64,000 nt of DNA from Thioalkalivibrio versutus (GCF_001999325.1 NZ_MVAR01000014.1:2607-66606); one strand, 5' to 3'; positions 1 to 11,343 are shown, counted from the stretch's first letter. Translations and numbers: made by a program. The notes: a model not told the origin generated them from the sequence alone.

Positions 1-291
1 GCCGCGCCGACGCGCCTCCTGGACCTCGGGGTTGCTCGGATTGATCGCACTGGAAACCACCAGCACGTCGGCATCGGCCACGTTCGATTCGGTATGGGCC
101 GCCACCACCGGGATGCCCATGCCCTTCAGGCGTTCGACCATCGCCGACTGCCCGAGATCGGATCCCGAGACCTGATATCCCAGTTGATGCAGGACCTCGG
201 CGATCCCGCTCATGCCGGATCCCCCGATCCCCACACAATGGATCCGGCGGATACGACGCATCGCATGGCGTGGCAGGCGCGGGGCGTTCAT
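1..291 (-). CDS. murC: UDP-N-acetylmuramate--L-alanine ligase, N-terminal part (cut by window edge)
   Basis: This is the first 97 codons of MurC, the cytoplasmic ligase that adds L-Ala to UDP-MurNAc at the start of peptidoglycan stem-peptide synthesis. The visible part has the glycine-rich nucleotide-binding segment [17 protein letters not shown] near residues 19-33, then GYQVSGSD and the VVSSAI strand typical of MurC. The ATG overlaps the murG stop by four bases (ATGA), so it is translationally coupled to murG. The rest lies beyond the left edge. The motif and dcw position make the call secure. Confidence 0.93.
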   Translation of the reverse strand, partial: MNAPRLPRHAMRRIRRIHCVGIGGSGMSGIAEVLHQLGYQVSGSDLGQSAMVERLKGMGIPVVAAHTESNVADADVLVVSSAINPSNPEVQEARRRG

Positions 292-1382
292 GACGATCCC
301 TCCCGGCGGACGCCCGCCATTTCCATGCAGGCATCGGCCAGGCGCCGTGCGGTGTCGGGGCGGGCCTGTGCGCGGGCCAGCAGGGCACGCGAGCGCAGGG
401 CCTCGCGGTCCAGCGGGGCGACCAGCTCGTAGACCCGCTGAGCGTCCAGCTCGGCATCCGCGACCCGCCAGGCGGCACCGGATTGCACCAGGGCCTCGGC
501 ATTCGCGGTTTGATGATCGTCCACCGCATGTGGATAGGGCACGAAGATCGCCGGCACGCCGGCCGCGGCCACCTCGGCCACGGTGAGCGCGCCGGCGCGG
601 CAGATCACCAGGTCCGCCCAGGCATAGGCCGCGGCCATGTCTTCGATAAAGGCGCTGATCTCCGCCTCCAGACCTGCCTCCGCATAGGCGGCCTGGGCCT
701 CGTCGAGGGTGCGCTCGCCCGCCTGGTGACGGATGTTCAGCGGCTGCTCCACGGCCACGCGCGCCAGCCCGGCGGGCAGCGTGCGGTTGAGCGACCGGGC
801 GCCCAGGCTGCCGCCCAGGACGAGGAGGTTCAGGGCGCCCTCGCGCTCGTCGAAGCGCGCCTCCGGCGCCGGGAGTTCCGCAATCGCGGCGCGCACCGGG
901 TTGCCCACCACCGTGACCGCCACCCGCTCGGGGAAGCTGTGCTCGAAGCCGGCATAGACCCGGTCCGCCACCTTCGCCAGCCAGCGATTGGTCAGACCGG
1001 CCACAGCGTTCTGTTCGTGGATTGCCAGCGGCCGGCCCATGGCGGCCGCCATTAGTCCCCCGGGGCCGGCGGCAAACCCACCAAAGCCAATCACGGCATC
1101 CGGGCGCAGACGCGTCATCAGACCCAGGGCGGCCCACAGCGAAATGCCGAGCCGCCAGGGTGCGAGTGCTAGCCCGACCAGGCCCTTGCCGCGGATGCCG
1201 GCGATTGGAAGCGTATGCAGCTCGATCCCGGCCGCCGGCACCAGCCGCGATTCCACGCCGCGGGCCGTGCCCAGCCAGCGCACCTCGGCACCGCGTTCCC
1301 GCAGCAGGGTGGCCACTGCCAGGCCCGGGAACACATGGCCCCCGGTGCCGCCGGCCATGATCAGGATGCGCGGGGCCCTCAT
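288..1382 (-). CDS. murG: UDP-GlcNAc:lipid I N-acetylglucosaminyltransferase
   Basis: MurG transfers GlcNAc from UDP-GlcNAc to lipid I to make lipid II at the inner face of the cytoplasmic membrane. The 364-residue product has the expected length (E. coli 355). It opens with [20 protein letters not shown], the first G-loop, and carries [25 protein letters not shown] and the donor-site stretch [20 protein letters not shown]. The open frame continues far upstream, but the ATG at 1382 is chosen because it overlaps the ftsW stop (ATGA) and starts the conserved first strand. Confidence 0.96.
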   Translation of the reverse strand: MRAPRILIMAGGTGGHVFPGLAVATLLRERGAEVRWLGTARGVESRLVPAAGIELHTLPIAGIRGKGLVGLALAPWRLGISLWAALGLMTRLRPDAVIGFGGFAAGPGGLMAAAMGRPLAIHEQNAVAGLTNRWLAKVADRVYAGFEHSFPERVAVTVVGNPVRAAIAELPAPEARFDEREGALNLLVLGGSLGARSLNRTLPAGLARVAVEQPLNIRHQAGERTLDEAQAAYAEAGLEAEISAFIEDMAAAYAWADLVICRAGALTVAEVAAAGVPAIFVPYPHAVDDHQTANAEALVQSGAAWRVADAELDAQRVYELVAPLDREALRSRALLARAQARPDTARRLADACMEMAGVRREGSS

Positions 1383-2584
1383 GCGGCACCCCCACGCCGG
1401 CGGCGCGCCGGGGGTGCGGCGCGCGGGGCCGGCACCTGGGCCTCGCGGTACACGCGCATCACCAGGCCGATAGCCGCCAGCGAGACGATCAGCGAACTGC
1501 CGCCGTAACTGAGAAACGGCAGGGTCAGGCCCTTGGTCGGAAGCAGCCCCATGTTCACCGCGAGGTTCAGGAACGCCTGCAGGCCCATCCAGATGGCCAC
1601 GCCAAAGGCCAGATGCGAGCCGAAGGCGTGCCCTGCGCGCTCGGCGTACAAACCGATCTGAATGCAGCGCCAGACCAGGACTCCGAACAGCGCGATGAGG
1701 GCCACCACACCGACGAAGCCGAACTCCTCGGCAAACACCGCGAACAGGAAGTCGTTGTGCGCCTCGGGGAGGTAAAAGAGCTTCTGCACACTGTTGCCGA
1801 GCCCGGCCCCGAACCAGCCGCCGGAACCGATCGCGATCAGCGACTGGGTCAGCTGGAAACCGGTGGCGAATGGATCCTGCCAGGGATCGAGGAAGGCCGT
1901 CAGGCGCGCCACGCGGTAAGGCGCCGCGACCGCGACGACCGCCATCCCCGCCGCGATGGTGCCCGCCAGCGCGGCGAACTGCCAAAGCTTCGCACCGGCC
2001 AGAAACAGCATGCCCATGCCAATCGCCAGCATGATCGCGGCGCCGCCGAAGTCCGGCTGCAGCAACAGCAGGATGGTGCCCACCCCAAGAACGATCAGCG
2101 GGCGGATAAAACCGAGGAAGTGCAAGCGGAGCGTCGAATAGTGACGCACGATGTAGCCGGCGAGGTACATCACCACCAGCAGCTTCACCATCTCGGCGAC
2201 CTGCAGGTTGAACATCCCCAGCGGGATCCAGCGGGTCGCACCGTTGACCGTGCGCCCGACGCCCGGGATCAGCACTGCGATCAGCAACGCCATCACCAGG
2301 ATCAGCAGCCACGGCCCGGCGCGTTCCCAGCGCGCCAGCGGGACCACCCAGAGGAAGGTCGCCACCGCAAGCCCGATGGCGGCGAAGATGACCTGGCGCT
2401 GGAAGAAGTGCCAGGTGTTGCCGAAATAACGCTCGCCCAGCCCCATGGAGGCGGACGCGACCATCACCAGGCCGATGCCCAGCAGGATCGCCGCGACGGC
2501 CAGCAGGGGCAGGTCCACGTGGTCGCGCAGGCCGGCGACCAGGCCGCGATCCGGGAGTCCGAGGCGGGTGCTGGAGATACTCAT
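1379..2584 (-). CDS. ftsW: Septal SEDS peptidoglycan glycosyltransferase / lipid II polymerase
   Basis: FtsW is the SEDS-family polymerase that works with the septal transpeptidase FtsI in division. The 401-residue product has about ten hydrophobic segments and the family signatures [19 protein letters not shown] and [10 protein letters not shown], and it ends with a basic Arg/Pro-rich tail. The ATG at 2584 (MSISSTR) is preferred over an in-frame start 26 codons upstream because it overlaps the murD stop by four bases. It lies between murD and murG, the standard dcw order. Confidence 0.95.
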   Translation of the reverse strand: MSISSTRLGLPDRGLVAGLRDHVDLPLLAVAAILLGIGLVMVASASMGLGERYFGNTWHFFQRQVIFAAIGLAVATFLWVVPLARWERAGPWLLILVMALLIAVLIPGVGRTVNGATRWIPLGMFNLQVAEMVKLLVVMYLAGYIVRHYSTLRLHFLGFIRPLIVLGVGTILLLLQPDFGGAAIMLAIGMGMLFLAGAKLWQFAALAGTIAAGMAVVAVAAPYRVARLTAFLDPWQDPFATGFQLTQSLIAIGSGGWFGAGLGNSVQKLFYLPEAHNDFLFAVFAEEFGFVGVVALIALFGVLVWRCIQIGLYAERAGHAFGSHLAFGVAIWMGLQAFLNLAVNMGLLPTKGLTLPFLSYGGSSLIVSLAAIGLVMRVYREAQVPAPRAAPPARRRRGGAA

Positions 2585-3930
2585 GCTGCCAGCTCCCGGA
2601 CCGCGTGCGCGAAGTGGTCGCCGCGCGCCTGATAGTTCGGGTACATGTCCAGGCTGGCGCAACCGGGCGACAGCAGGACGGTATCCCCCGGTTCCGCCCA
2701 GGCAGCGGCCTGCGCAACCGCGGCGGCCATGTCGTCCACGCGCTGGACCGGAACCACGGAGGCCAGGGCACGGGCGATCATTGGCGCGTCCTCGCCGAGC
2801 AACACCACACCACGGACCTTGCCCGGGACGTAATCGGCCAGCGGCGTAAAGTCCTGCCCCTTGCCCTGCCCGCCCGCAATCAGCACCAGCGGCCCGGGCG
2901 TACCGCGCAGGGCCGCCAGGGTCGCGCCGACATTGGTGCCCTTGGAGTCATTGATATAGGCGACACCGCCCACTTCGGCAATCCACTGCGAGCGATGCGG
3001 CAGACCAGCGAAGTCGGCCAGGGCCGCCATGGCGCGTGCGCGCGGCTCGCCCGCCTCCAGCCACGGCCAGACCAGGGCAAGCGCGGCCAGGGCGTTGGCC
3101 CAGTTGTGCTGCCCGCGCAGACGCAGATGGCCGGTCGAGAGAAGGACCTGGTCACCGCGCACCAGGTCCGGAGCATCCGCGCTGGACGGGCGCACCCCGA
3201 AATCGTCCGGGCCGGCCGGCGCATCGAGACCGAAGGAGATCACCTTCAGACCCGGCGGCAGGGCGATCTCGCGCAGCCAGGCGTCCTCGCGGTTCAACAC
3301 ACCACGCCCGGCGCGATCCAGGATGCGGGCCTTGGCACGCACATACGCATCCAGATCGGCGTAGCGATCCAGGTGATCAGGCGAGATATTCAGGATGGCG
3401 GCGGCCGCTGGCGCCAACATGTCGCTGCGCTCCAGCTGGAAACTGGACAGCTCCAGCACGTACAGGTCCGGGGCCTGCTCCAGCAGGTCCAGCGCCGGGG
3501 TGCCGTAGTTACCACCCACCGCCACCCGCAGGCCGGCGGCGCGCAGCAACTCGCCGACCAGCGCGGTCACCGTGCTCTTTCCGTTGGAGCCGGTAATCGC
3601 GATGACTGGGGCGCCCGCCTGCTCGGCGAACAGGTCGATGTCTCCGGTCAGGCGGGCACCGGCGGCACGCGCCCGTTGCAGGACCGGGTGCTCCAGTGCG
3701 ACCCCGGGCGAGACGATGATGCGGGCAAAGCCCGCGGCGTCCAGTCGATCCAGCGGCCCGACCCAGGCATCGGCCAGCCAGGCCTTGGCACCCTCGGTCT
3801 CCAGCGCGGCCGGCGCCACGCGGGTATCGGTGATCGCGAACGGCTCACCCTGCGCACGCAGGAAGCGGGCAACCGACACGCCGGTCGCCCCCAGGCCCAC
3901 GATCAGGTTGTTGTCGCCGGTTCGCGTCAT
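2581..3930 (-). CDS. murD: UDP-N-acetylmuramoyl-L-alanine--D-glutamate ligase
   Basis: MurD adds D-Glu to UDP-MurNAc-L-Ala in the cytoplasm. The 449-residue product has the usual three domains: an N-terminal nucleotide-binding segment (NLIVGLGATGVSVARFL), the ATP P-loop AITGSNGKSTVTAL near residue 110, and the C-terminal domain with YINDSKGTNVGATLAAL. It begins four bases after the mraY stop and ends overlapping the ftsW start, so it is tightly coupled to both. Confidence 0.96.
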   Translation of the reverse strand: MTRTGDNNLIVGLGATGVSVARFLRAQGEPFAITDTRVAPAALETEGAKAWLADAWVGPLDRLDAAGFARIIVSPGVALEHPVLQRARAAGARLTGDIDLFAEQAGAPVIAITGSNGKSTVTALVGELLRAAGLRVAVGGNYGTPALDLLEQAPDLYVLELSSFQLERSDMLAPAAAAILNISPDHLDRYADLDAYVRAKARILDRAGRGVLNREDAWLREIALPPGLKVISFGLDAPAGPDDFGVRPSSADAPDLVRGDQVLLSTGHLRLRGQHNWANALAALALVWPWLEAGEPRARAMAALADFAGLPHRSQWIAEVGGVAYINDSKGTNVGATLAALRGTPGPLVLIAGGQGKGQDFTPLADYVPGKVRGVVLLGEDAPMIARALASVVPVQRVDDMAAAVAQAAAWAEPGDTVLLSPGCASLDMYPNYQARGDHFAHAVRELAA

Positions 3931-3934
3931 GGGA

Positions 3935-4997
<1,063 letters not shown>

Positions 4998-5017
<20 letters not shown>

Positions 5018-6368
5018 TCGCCACCTCCGGCGCTGACGAGGCCAGGTCCAGCCCCTCGATGATCTGTTCCATGTGCTGGCTGCGCGAGCCCTTTACCAGG
5101 ACCGTGGTGCCCTCCCCCAGGAGGTCCTCCAGGCGCGAGCGCAGCGCGGCGTGGTCGGCAAACCACTCGCCGCCGTCGCCAAAGCCCTCGGCGCTGTCGC
5201 GCGCGGCCTCGCCCAGCGCCAGGCAGTGTTCGATACCCACCGCGCGGGCCAGGTGCCCGGTTTCCCGGTGCAACGCCGGCGTGGCGGCGCCCAGTTCACC
5301 CATGGCACCCAGCACCAGGATGCGCCGACCGGGCATCGCCGCCAGCACCTCGAGCCCGGCCCGCAGCGAGTCCGGATTGGCGTTGTAGCTGTCGTCCCAA
5401 ATCCGCGCGCCGCTGACGTGCCACAGCTCCTGCAGACGGCCGCGCACCGGCTTCCAGCGGGTGAGCCCGTCGACGATTCGGTCAATCCCGATACCGACCG
5501 CGTTCGCCGCGGCCGCGGCCGCCACGGCATTGGCTGCGACGTGGCGACCGGGGCCGGCCAGGCGCAGATCGCGGACGGCCCCGAGGATGGATAGACGCAG
5601 CCGGTCCGGGGCCTGCCACATGCCTTCCACCTCGCCGCCACCCTCCAGCGAGAAGCGCTGGCAGTGGTGATGCTCGTTCAGCGACAGCCAGTAGTCGGCA
5701 AACGGATCATCCAGATTGATGACCGCGGTGCCGCCCTGGGCCGGGAGACCGGAGTAGATCTCGGCCTTGGCATGGGCGACGCCCTCCAGGCTGCCGAAGC
5801 CCTCGAGATGGGCGCGACCGGCATTGGTGATCATGGCGACCTGCGGTTCGACCCAGCGCGCCATGCGCCCGATCTCACCGGCATGATTGGCGCCCAGTTC
5901 GATGACCGCGTAGTCGACGTCACAGGGCATCGCCAGCAATGTCAGCGGCGCGCCGATCTCGTTATTCAGGTTGCCCGCGGTGGCATGCACCGACCCCACC
6001 CCCTCAAGGATGCAGCGGAGCATCTCCTTGGTCGTGGTCTTGCCATTGGAGCCGGTCAGGGCAATCACCCGCGCGCGGCTCTGGCGCCGCCAATGGCGGC
6101 CCAGGCGGCCCAGGGCCTCGCGGGTATCGGCCACGATGATCTGCGGCTGTGGCACATCGAGCGCCCGCTCCACCAGCAGCACGGCCGCCGGCAGGTCGGC
6201 ACCGACCTGTGCGTGGGCATCGAAATTCGGCCCCTTCAACGCGATGAACAGCGCTCCCGGGCGCGGCTCGCGAGTGTCCGTAAACACGCCCTCGAAGGCC
6301 GTGTCGGGCACCCCTTGCAGGCGCCCATGGACCGCCTCGGCCAATTCCTGGCTGGTCATTCGAATCAT
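4998..6368 (-). CDS. murF: UDP-MurNAc-tripeptide D-alanyl-D-alanine ligase
   Basis: MurF adds D-Ala-D-Ala to the muramyl tripeptide, completing the cytoplasmic precursor. The 456-residue product has VFTDTRE and ALFIALKG in the UDP-binding domain, the P-loop [15 protein letters not shown] around residue 110, and [16 protein letters not shown] in the C-terminal half. The ATG at 6368 is chosen because it forms an ATGA overlap with murE; an in-frame upstream start would intrude into murE. The last 20 bases overlap mraY. Confidence 0.95.
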
Positions 6369-7906
6369 TGTCCCTCCCCCCTGATCGCGCGGTCCTGGCC
6401 ACGCCTGTCCTGCGGGTGCCGGCACGCCCGGGCCTGCACCTGTTCGCGGTCGCTGAACGGATAGCGCTGACCGCGGATCTCCTGGGTCGTCTCGTGACCC
6501 TTACCGGCCACCAGCACCACATCCCCGGCAACGGCCTCGGCCAGCGCACTGGCAATCGCCGTTGCGCGATCGCCAATCTCGTGGCATTCGGCGGAATCGG
6601 CGCAGCCGGCAAGGATCTCGGCGCGGATCTCGGCCGGGTCTTCTCCGCGCGGGTTGTCATCGGTCACAAAGATCACGTCGGCCTCCCGGCAGGCCACCTG
6701 GCCCATTGCCGGGCGCTTGCCTCGATCGCGGTCGCCGCCGCAGCCGAACACCACACTCAGGCGCCCGCGTACATGGGGTCGAAGCGCCTGCAATGCAGCC
6801 TCCAGGGCCTGGGTAGTATGTGCGTAATCGACCACCGCCAAGGCCCCGTTAGCGAGCGGGAAGCGCTCCATGCGGCCGGGCACGCCGGGGAGTTCGGCGA
6901 CTGCCGCGATCGCCTCCTCGCGCTCTACCCCGAGGCCCTGCAGGGTGGCGAGGGTCGCCAGCAGATTGCCGACCTGGAACAGGCCGAACAGGGTGGAACG
7001 AACCGGATAGGCCCGGCCGTCGGCCTCGAGGGTGAAACGCAGCCCTTCGGCTGTGGCCTCTACGTCTCGGGCGCGCAGATCGGCGGGTGCACCCAGTGCA
7101 CTGTAGGTCAGGGCCTGAACGCCCGCCGGCAGATGCTGCACAACCTGGCGTCCAAAGGCATCATCGATATTCAGGACCGCCGTTTGCAGGCCAAGCCAGA
7201 CAAACAGCCGCGCCTTGGCTGCCGCATACGCCTCCTGACTACCGTGGAAATCGAGGTGATCGGAGCTCAGTCGGGTGAGCACCCCGACGCTGATCGGGGC
7301 TCCGGCGAGGCGCCCTTGTGCCAAACCGTGCGAGGAGGCCTCCAGCGCCACGGCACCACAACCGGCCGCGGCCAGCTCGGCCAGGTGGCGATGCAGGTCC
7401 AGTACGCCCGGGGTCGTGTGTCCGGTATCCACCAGGTGGCCCGGTCGCCCGACGCCGAGCGTGCCGATCAGACCGGTGGGCCGACCCAGGGTCTCCAGGG
7501 CCATCGCGATCAGGTGCGTGACCGAGGTCTTGCCGTCGGTACCGGTCACCGCCACCAGCGGGGCCGCCTCCGGCCAGCTACCGAACAATCCGCGCGCCAT
7601 CTGCGGCAGCCGTTCCCGCAGGCCCGGCACATGGAGCATCGGCACAGCAGGGAATGTTTCCGGGGTTCCGGCCTCGTCCCACAGGATCACGCCGGCACCC
7701 CGTGCCACGGCATCGGCAGCATGCGCCAGCCCATGGCCGTGCGTGCCGGCCAGGGCCACAAAGGCTGTGCCGGGCGCGACCCGGCGGCTATCCTGAACCA
7801 GGTCGGCGACCGGCAAGTCCGCCAGGCCGGGGCGCAGGAGACCGGCCGGCAACAAGTCGCCCAGCACCGGTCCCGCCCCGCCTCGGGTATCACGGGCGGC
7901 CATCAT
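6365..7906 (-). CDS. murE: UDP-MurNAc-L-Ala-D-Glu:meso-diaminopimelate ligase
   Basis: MurE adds the third stem-peptide residue. The 513-residue product has DSRRVAPGTAFVAL, the P-loop AVTGTDGKTSVTHL, EASSHGL and, near residue 410, DDNPRGEDP. The DNPR motif is characteristic of the meso-diaminopimelate-specific (Gram-negative) enzymes rather than lysine-adding ones. Two adjacent ATG codons begin the gene. The first (7906) overlaps the ftsI stop by four bases. Confidence 0.96.
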   Translation of the reverse strand: MMAARDTRGGAGPVLGDLLPAGLLRPGLADLPVADLVQDSRRVAPGTAFVALAGTHGHGLAHAADAVARGAGVILWDEAGTPETFPAVPMLHVPGLRERLPQMARGLFGSWPEAAPLVAVTGTDGKTSVTHLIAMALETLGRPTGLIGTLGVGRPGHLVDTGHTTPGVLDLHRHLAELAAAGCGAVALEASSHGLAQGRLAGAPISVGVLTRLSSDHLDFHGSQEAYAAAKARLFVWLGLQTAVLNIDDAFGRQVVQHLPAGVQALTYSALGAPADLRARDVEATAEGLRFTLEADGRAYPVRSTLFGLFQVGNLLATLATLQGLGVEREEAIAAVAELPGVPGRMERFPLANGALAVVDYAHTTQALEAALQALRPHVRGRLSVVFGCGGDRDRGKRPAMGQVACREADVIFVTDDNPRGEDPAEIRAEILAGCADSAECHEIGDRATAIASALAEAVAGDVVLVAGKGHETTQEIRGQRYPFSDREQVQARACRHPQDRRGQDRAIRGEGQ

Positions 7907-9618
7907 GTCGTCCCCTCGTGATCCGCGGCCAGGCGCATGGGGACCTCCGGCATCGCGTCCGGGCGCACGTTGAACATGCGCAGGGCCGAACCGACGACAT
8001 TACGGAACACCGGCGCGGCGACCGCCCCACCGTAGTAGACGCCGGCATCCGGCTCGTCGATCACCACGGCCATGACAAAACGCGGATCGGAGGCCGGGGC
8101 CAGGCCGACGAAACTCGAAAAATAGCGGTCCTCGGTATAACCGCCCGGACCGCTCTTGCGGCTGGTGCCGGTCTTGCCGGCCACGCGGTAACCGTCGATC
8201 GCCGCCTGACGCGCGGTGCCCTCGGTACCGATCACATGTTCCATCATTGCCAGCACCTGGCGGGCAGTACGCGGAGTCATCACCTGCGCCGACTCGCGCA
8301 GATCGTCGGCGGTGCGCACCAGACGCACCGGCACCCGCTCGCCGTCATTGGCAAAGGCGGTGTAGGAGGCCGCCATCTGCAACGGCGACAGCGACAGCCC
8401 GTAGCCATAACCGAGCGTGGCCTGTTCGACCTCGCGCCAGGTGGTGAAATCGCGCAGACGCCCCGTGGCCTCGCCCGGGAAATGGGTACCCAGCGCCTGC
8501 CCGAAGCCCGCCTGATGCAGGGTCTTCCAGAAACGATCCGCGGGGGTATCCAAAGCCAGCTGTGTGGCCCCGACATTGCTCGAACGGGCGATCAGGGTGG
8601 TGAGGTCGATCGTCCCGTAGTCGCGCAGGTCGCGCACGGTCAGGCGCCCCACCCGCATGGTGCCGGGGCCGGTCTCCAGCGTGGTGTTGGCATCCACCAC
8701 ACCGGCATCCAGGGCGGCCGCCACGGTAAACGGCTTCAGCACCGACCCGGGCTCCATGGTATCGGTGATGGCCCGGTTGCGGGCGCGATCGGAACGGATA
8801 GCACCGCGATTGTTCGGGTTGAATCCGGGCTGATTGACCAGCGCCAGGATCTCGCCGCTGCGGGCGTCCAGAAGGACAGCGGAGCCGCCACGGGCATTGT
8901 GTTCGGCGACCGCGGTCTTCAGTTCGCGGTACGCCAGATACTGTAGGCGCTGATCCAGAGTCAGGGCCAGGGTGTTGCCGTCACGCGCGGGGCGGATACT
9001 GGCGACATCACGGATGCTGCGGCCATAGCGATCGCGCAGCACCCGCTTGGCGCCCGGATGACCGGACAACCACTGGTCAAAGGCCAGTTCCACGCCCTCC
9101 TGGCCCTGATCGTCGATATTGGTATAGCCCAGCACATGCGAGGTGGCCTCGCCATGCGGGTAATAACGCCGGAATTCGCGGGTCAGGCCGACGCCCTGGA
9201 TGCGCAGGGCCGCTACGCGCTCGGCCTGATCCGGCAACATTTGGCGACGCAGGTAGATGAATTCGCGCGAGGCACGCGCCTCGATACGCTCCGCCAGCCA
9301 GTCCGGCTCCACCTCCAACGCCGCGGCCAAATCCGGCCAGCGCTCGCGCTGGCCCATCAAGTCCTGCGGGTTGGCCCAGGCGGTCTGTACCGGGGCCGAA
9401 ATGGCCAGGGGTTCGCCGTGACGGTCGGTAATCATTCCGCGGTTCGCGGACTCGGTCAGGGTGCGCACCTGGCGCTGCTCGCCCTGCTTGGTCAGGAAGT
9501 CGCGCTCCAGGACCTGCAGATCGACGGCGCGCAACAGCAACGCGGCGCTCGCGACGGCGAACACGGCGATCACGACCTTCAGACGGCCACCACTGATCTG
9601 CCGCTTCAGCGCGCCCAC
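7903..9618 (-). CDS. ftsI: Septal peptidoglycan D,D-transpeptidase, PBP3
   Basis: FtsI is the monofunctional class B penicillin-binding protein that cross-links septal peptidoglycan with FtsW. The 571-residue product has one N-terminal membrane anchor (about residues 13-33), the pedestal motif ANRGMITDRHGEPLA, and the three catalytic motifs: SVLK in MEPGSVLKPF, SSN, and KTGT in VAGKTGTSRK. The start codon is GTG at 9618, which overlaps the end of ftsL by 13 bases. The order ftsL-ftsI-murE is standard. Confidence 0.96.
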   Translation of the reverse strand: MGALKRQISGGRLKVVIAVFAVASAALLLRAVDLQVLERDFLTKQGEQRQVRTLTESANRGMITDRHGEPLAISAPVQTAWANPQDLMGQRERWPDLAAALEVEPDWLAERIEARASREFIYLRRQMLPDQAERVAALRIQGVGLTREFRRYYPHGEATSHVLGYTNIDDQGQEGVELAFDQWLSGHPGAKRVLRDRYGRSIRDVASIRPARDGNTLALTLDQRLQYLAYRELKTAVAEHNARGGSAVLLDARSGEILALVNQPGFNPNNRGAIRSDRARNRAITDTMEPGSVLKPFTVAAALDAGVVDANTTLETGPGTMRVGRLTVRDLRDYGTIDLTTLIARSSNVGATQLALDTPADRFWKTLHQAGFGQALGTHFPGEATGRLRDFTTWREVEQATLGYGYGLSLSPLQMAASYTAFANDGERVPVRLVRTADDLRESAQVMTPRTARQVLAMMEHVIGTEGTARQAAIDGYRVAGKTGTSRKSGPGGYTEDRYFSSFVGLAPASDPRFVMAVVIDEPDAGVYYGGAVAAPVFRNVVGSALRMFNVRPDAMPEVPMRLAADHEGTT

Positions 9619-9890
9619 GAGCTACCCCCGATCACCACGATGCGATCCGAATCGGGCTGAATCATGTCGAGACGCTCGCGCGCCTGCTCCTCGACCCGGC
9701 CCTGGGTCGCCCAGGTCGATTGCTCGATCTGCAACTGCGTCCACTCGAGATTCAGGACATCGCGCTGGCTCAATGCCTGCTGCTGGTCGATAAAGGCCTG
9801 GCGCGACTCATGCTTGGCCGCCACCACCCCAACCGCCGAGGCAAACACCCCGGTTGCCAGCGCCACCGCCAGGAGCCCGCGCGCAACCAT
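9606..9890 (-). CDS. ftsL: Cell division protein FtsL
   Basis: This is a 94-residue bitopic membrane protein of the FtsQLB divisome subcomplex. It has one N-terminal transmembrane helix (about residues 4-24) followed by a periplasmic coiled-coil segment rich in Gln, Glu and Leu (SRQAFIDQQQALSQRDVL). The longer open frame is not used; the ATG at 9890 shares one base with the rsmH stop (TGATG). FtsL sequence is poorly conserved, so position between rsmH and ftsI, size and topology carry the call. Confidence 0.9.
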   Translation of the reverse strand: MVARGLLAVALATGVFASAVGVVAAKHESRQAFIDQQQALSQRDVLNLEWTQLQIEQSTWATQGRVEEQARERLDMIQPDSDRIVVIGGSSWAR

Positions 9891-10825
9891 CAGAGCCGCT
9901 CCCCGACACGCAGCACGGCCGAGCGCGAACGCGGATTGATGCGCTGCTCCTCGCGATCGGCATGGATCGGCTTGCCGACCGGGCGCAGCTTGCGCTCCGG
10001 CTCCTCCGGCATCACCGGAAGGCCGCGCGGCAGGCGCACGCTGGACACCGGCTTGCGCAGGGCCTGCTTTACCAGTCGGTCTTCCAGTGAATGGAAGCTG
10101 ATCACCACCAGCCGCGCACCAGGCGGGAGCACATCGGGGATCGTCGCCAGCCACTGCTCCAGCTCGGACAGCTCCGCGTTCACGAAGATGCGCAGCGCCT
10201 GGAAGGTTCGAGTGGCCGGGTGCTTTCCGGGCTCGCGTTTCGGGACCGCCCGGCGAACGATTTCGGCCAGTTCGCCGGTGCGGCTAAGGGGTGCCTCGGT
10301 GCGTGCAGCCACAATGGCCCGGGCAATGCGCCGCGAGTGGCGCTCCTCGCCGTATTGATAGATCACATTCGCGATCTCGGTCTCGTCGGCCCGCGCCAGC
10401 CACTCCGCCGCGCTCTCGCCGCTGTTCGGATCCATGCGCATGTCCAGCGGGCCGTCATGCTGAAAACTGAATCCGCGCTCGGGCGTATCCAGCTGGGGCG
10501 AGGACACGCCCAGGTCCAGAAAGACGCCGTCCGGACCCCGGTCCGGCGACCGCCGTTCCAGCGTGGCGGCCATGGTCGAGAACGGCGCGGCCTCGAAGGC
10601 AAAACGCGGATCATCGGCAAAGGAGGCGGCCGCCGTGGCGGCCTCCGGATCGCGATCCATGGCCAGCAGCCGGCCGTCCGGGCCCAGGCGATCCAGGATC
10701 GCCCGGCTGTGCCCACCGCGGCCGAAGGTGCCATCGACGTAAAAGCCGTCAGCGCGCACGGCCAGGCCCTCCAGCACCGCGTCGCGCAGCACCGGGATGT
10801 GGGAGACGGCTTCCATGTCCGTCAC
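9890..10825 (-). CDS. rsmH: 16S rRNA (cytosine-1402 N4)-methyltransferase
   Basis: RsmH (MraW) methylates C1402 in the ribosomal P site using S-adenosylmethionine. The 311-residue product begins HIPVLRDAVLEGL, followed by the SAM site YVDGTFGRGGHSRAIL, then FLDLGVSSPQLD, RGFSFQHDGPLDMRMD and the C-terminal RLVVISFHSLEDR, all family hallmarks. The GTG at 10825 overlaps the mraZ stop (GTGA); an ATG nine bases further in (10816) is an alternative. It is the second gene of the dcw cluster. Confidence 0.96.
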   Translation of the reverse strand: MTDMEAVSHIPVLRDAVLEGLAVRADGFYVDGTFGRGGHSRAILDRLGPDGRLLAMDRDPEAATAAASFADDPRFAFEAAPFSTMAATLERRSPDRGPDGVFLDLGVSSPQLDTPERGFSFQHDGPLDMRMDPNSGESAAEWLARADETEIANVIYQYGEERHSRRIARAIVAARTEAPLSRTGELAEIVRRAVPKREPGKHPATRTFQALRIFVNAELSELEQWLATIPDVLPPGARLVVISFHSLEDRLVKQALRKPVSSVRLPRGLPVMPEEPERKLRPVGKPIHADREEQRINPRSRSAVLRVGERL

Positions 10826-11262
10826 AACGCGATGGACTCGAGCGCTTCATCATCCACGTCACCCCCCAGCACCTGGGCGCAGGTCTCCTCCCAGGCGGCC
10901 TCGCCCCAGATCTCGAACTTCTTGCCCTGGCCCAGCAGCACCACCCGCTTTTCCAGGCCGGCGTACTGACGCAGGGGCGGGGGCAGCAACAGGCGGCCGC
11001 TGCCGTCCAGCTCGCACTCGGTGGCATGGCCCACCAGCAGGCGCTGCAGATTGCGCACCTTGGGATTCATGTTGGGGCGGGACATCAGGTTCTGCTCAAT
11101 GCGCTCCCACTCGGGGAACGGGTACAAGAGCAGGCAGCGGGAGGGATCAACCGTGATCACCAGCTGACTGTTGCAGCTCGCAGCGAGGTCGTCGCGATAC
11201 CGCGCCGGCATGGCCAGGCGGCCCTTCGCATCCAGATTGAGCTGGCTAACGCCTCGAAACAT
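10822..11262 (-). CDS. mraZ: Transcriptional regulator MraZ
   Basis: MraZ is the AbrB-fold DNA-binding protein encoded first in dcw clusters and known to repress its own promoter by binding repeated TGGG boxes. The 146-residue product has two SpoVT/AbrB-like halves: LNLDAKGRLAMPARYRD at the N-terminus and CELDGSGRLLLPPPLRQYAG near residue 85. Three GTGGG repeats at 10-base spacing lie just upstream at 11281-11305. This supports autoregulation here. Confidence 0.96.
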   Translation of the reverse strand: MFRGVSQLNLDAKGRLAMPARYRDDLAASCNSQLVITVDPSRCLLLYPFPEWERIEQNLMSRPNMNPKVRNLQRLLVGHATECELDGSGRLLLPPPLRQYAGLEKRVVLLGQGKKFEIWGEAAWEETCAQVLGGDVDDEALESIAL

Positions 11263-11280
11263 CGCTGATAACGGTGGTTA

Positions 11281-11305
11281 CCCACCTTTCCCCACTTTGA
11301 CCCAC
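11281..11305 (-). promoter_or_regulatory. MraZ operator: three GTGGG direct repeats
   Basis: Read on the minus strand, GTGGG occurs at 11305-11301, 11295-11291 and 11285-11281, each exactly 10 bases apart, placing all three on one helical face. MraZ is known to bind such repeats between the promoter and its own gene. The last box ends 18 bases before the mraZ start codon, so the operator lies in the leader just after the predicted transcription start. Confidence 0.85.
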
Positions 11306-11313
11306 TTTCCGAC

Positions 11314-11343
11314 ACTATAGGTACGGGCATCCTCCAGAGTCAA
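11314..11343 (-). promoter_or_regulatory. Promoter of the dcw cluster (Pmra)
   Basis: On the minus strand, TTGACT (11343-11338) and TATAGT (11319-11314) are separated by 18 bases, close to the sigma70 consensus. The expected start near 11307 falls right at the first MraZ box. This is the only strong promoter seen before the run of overlapping dcw genes. Confidence 0.78.
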
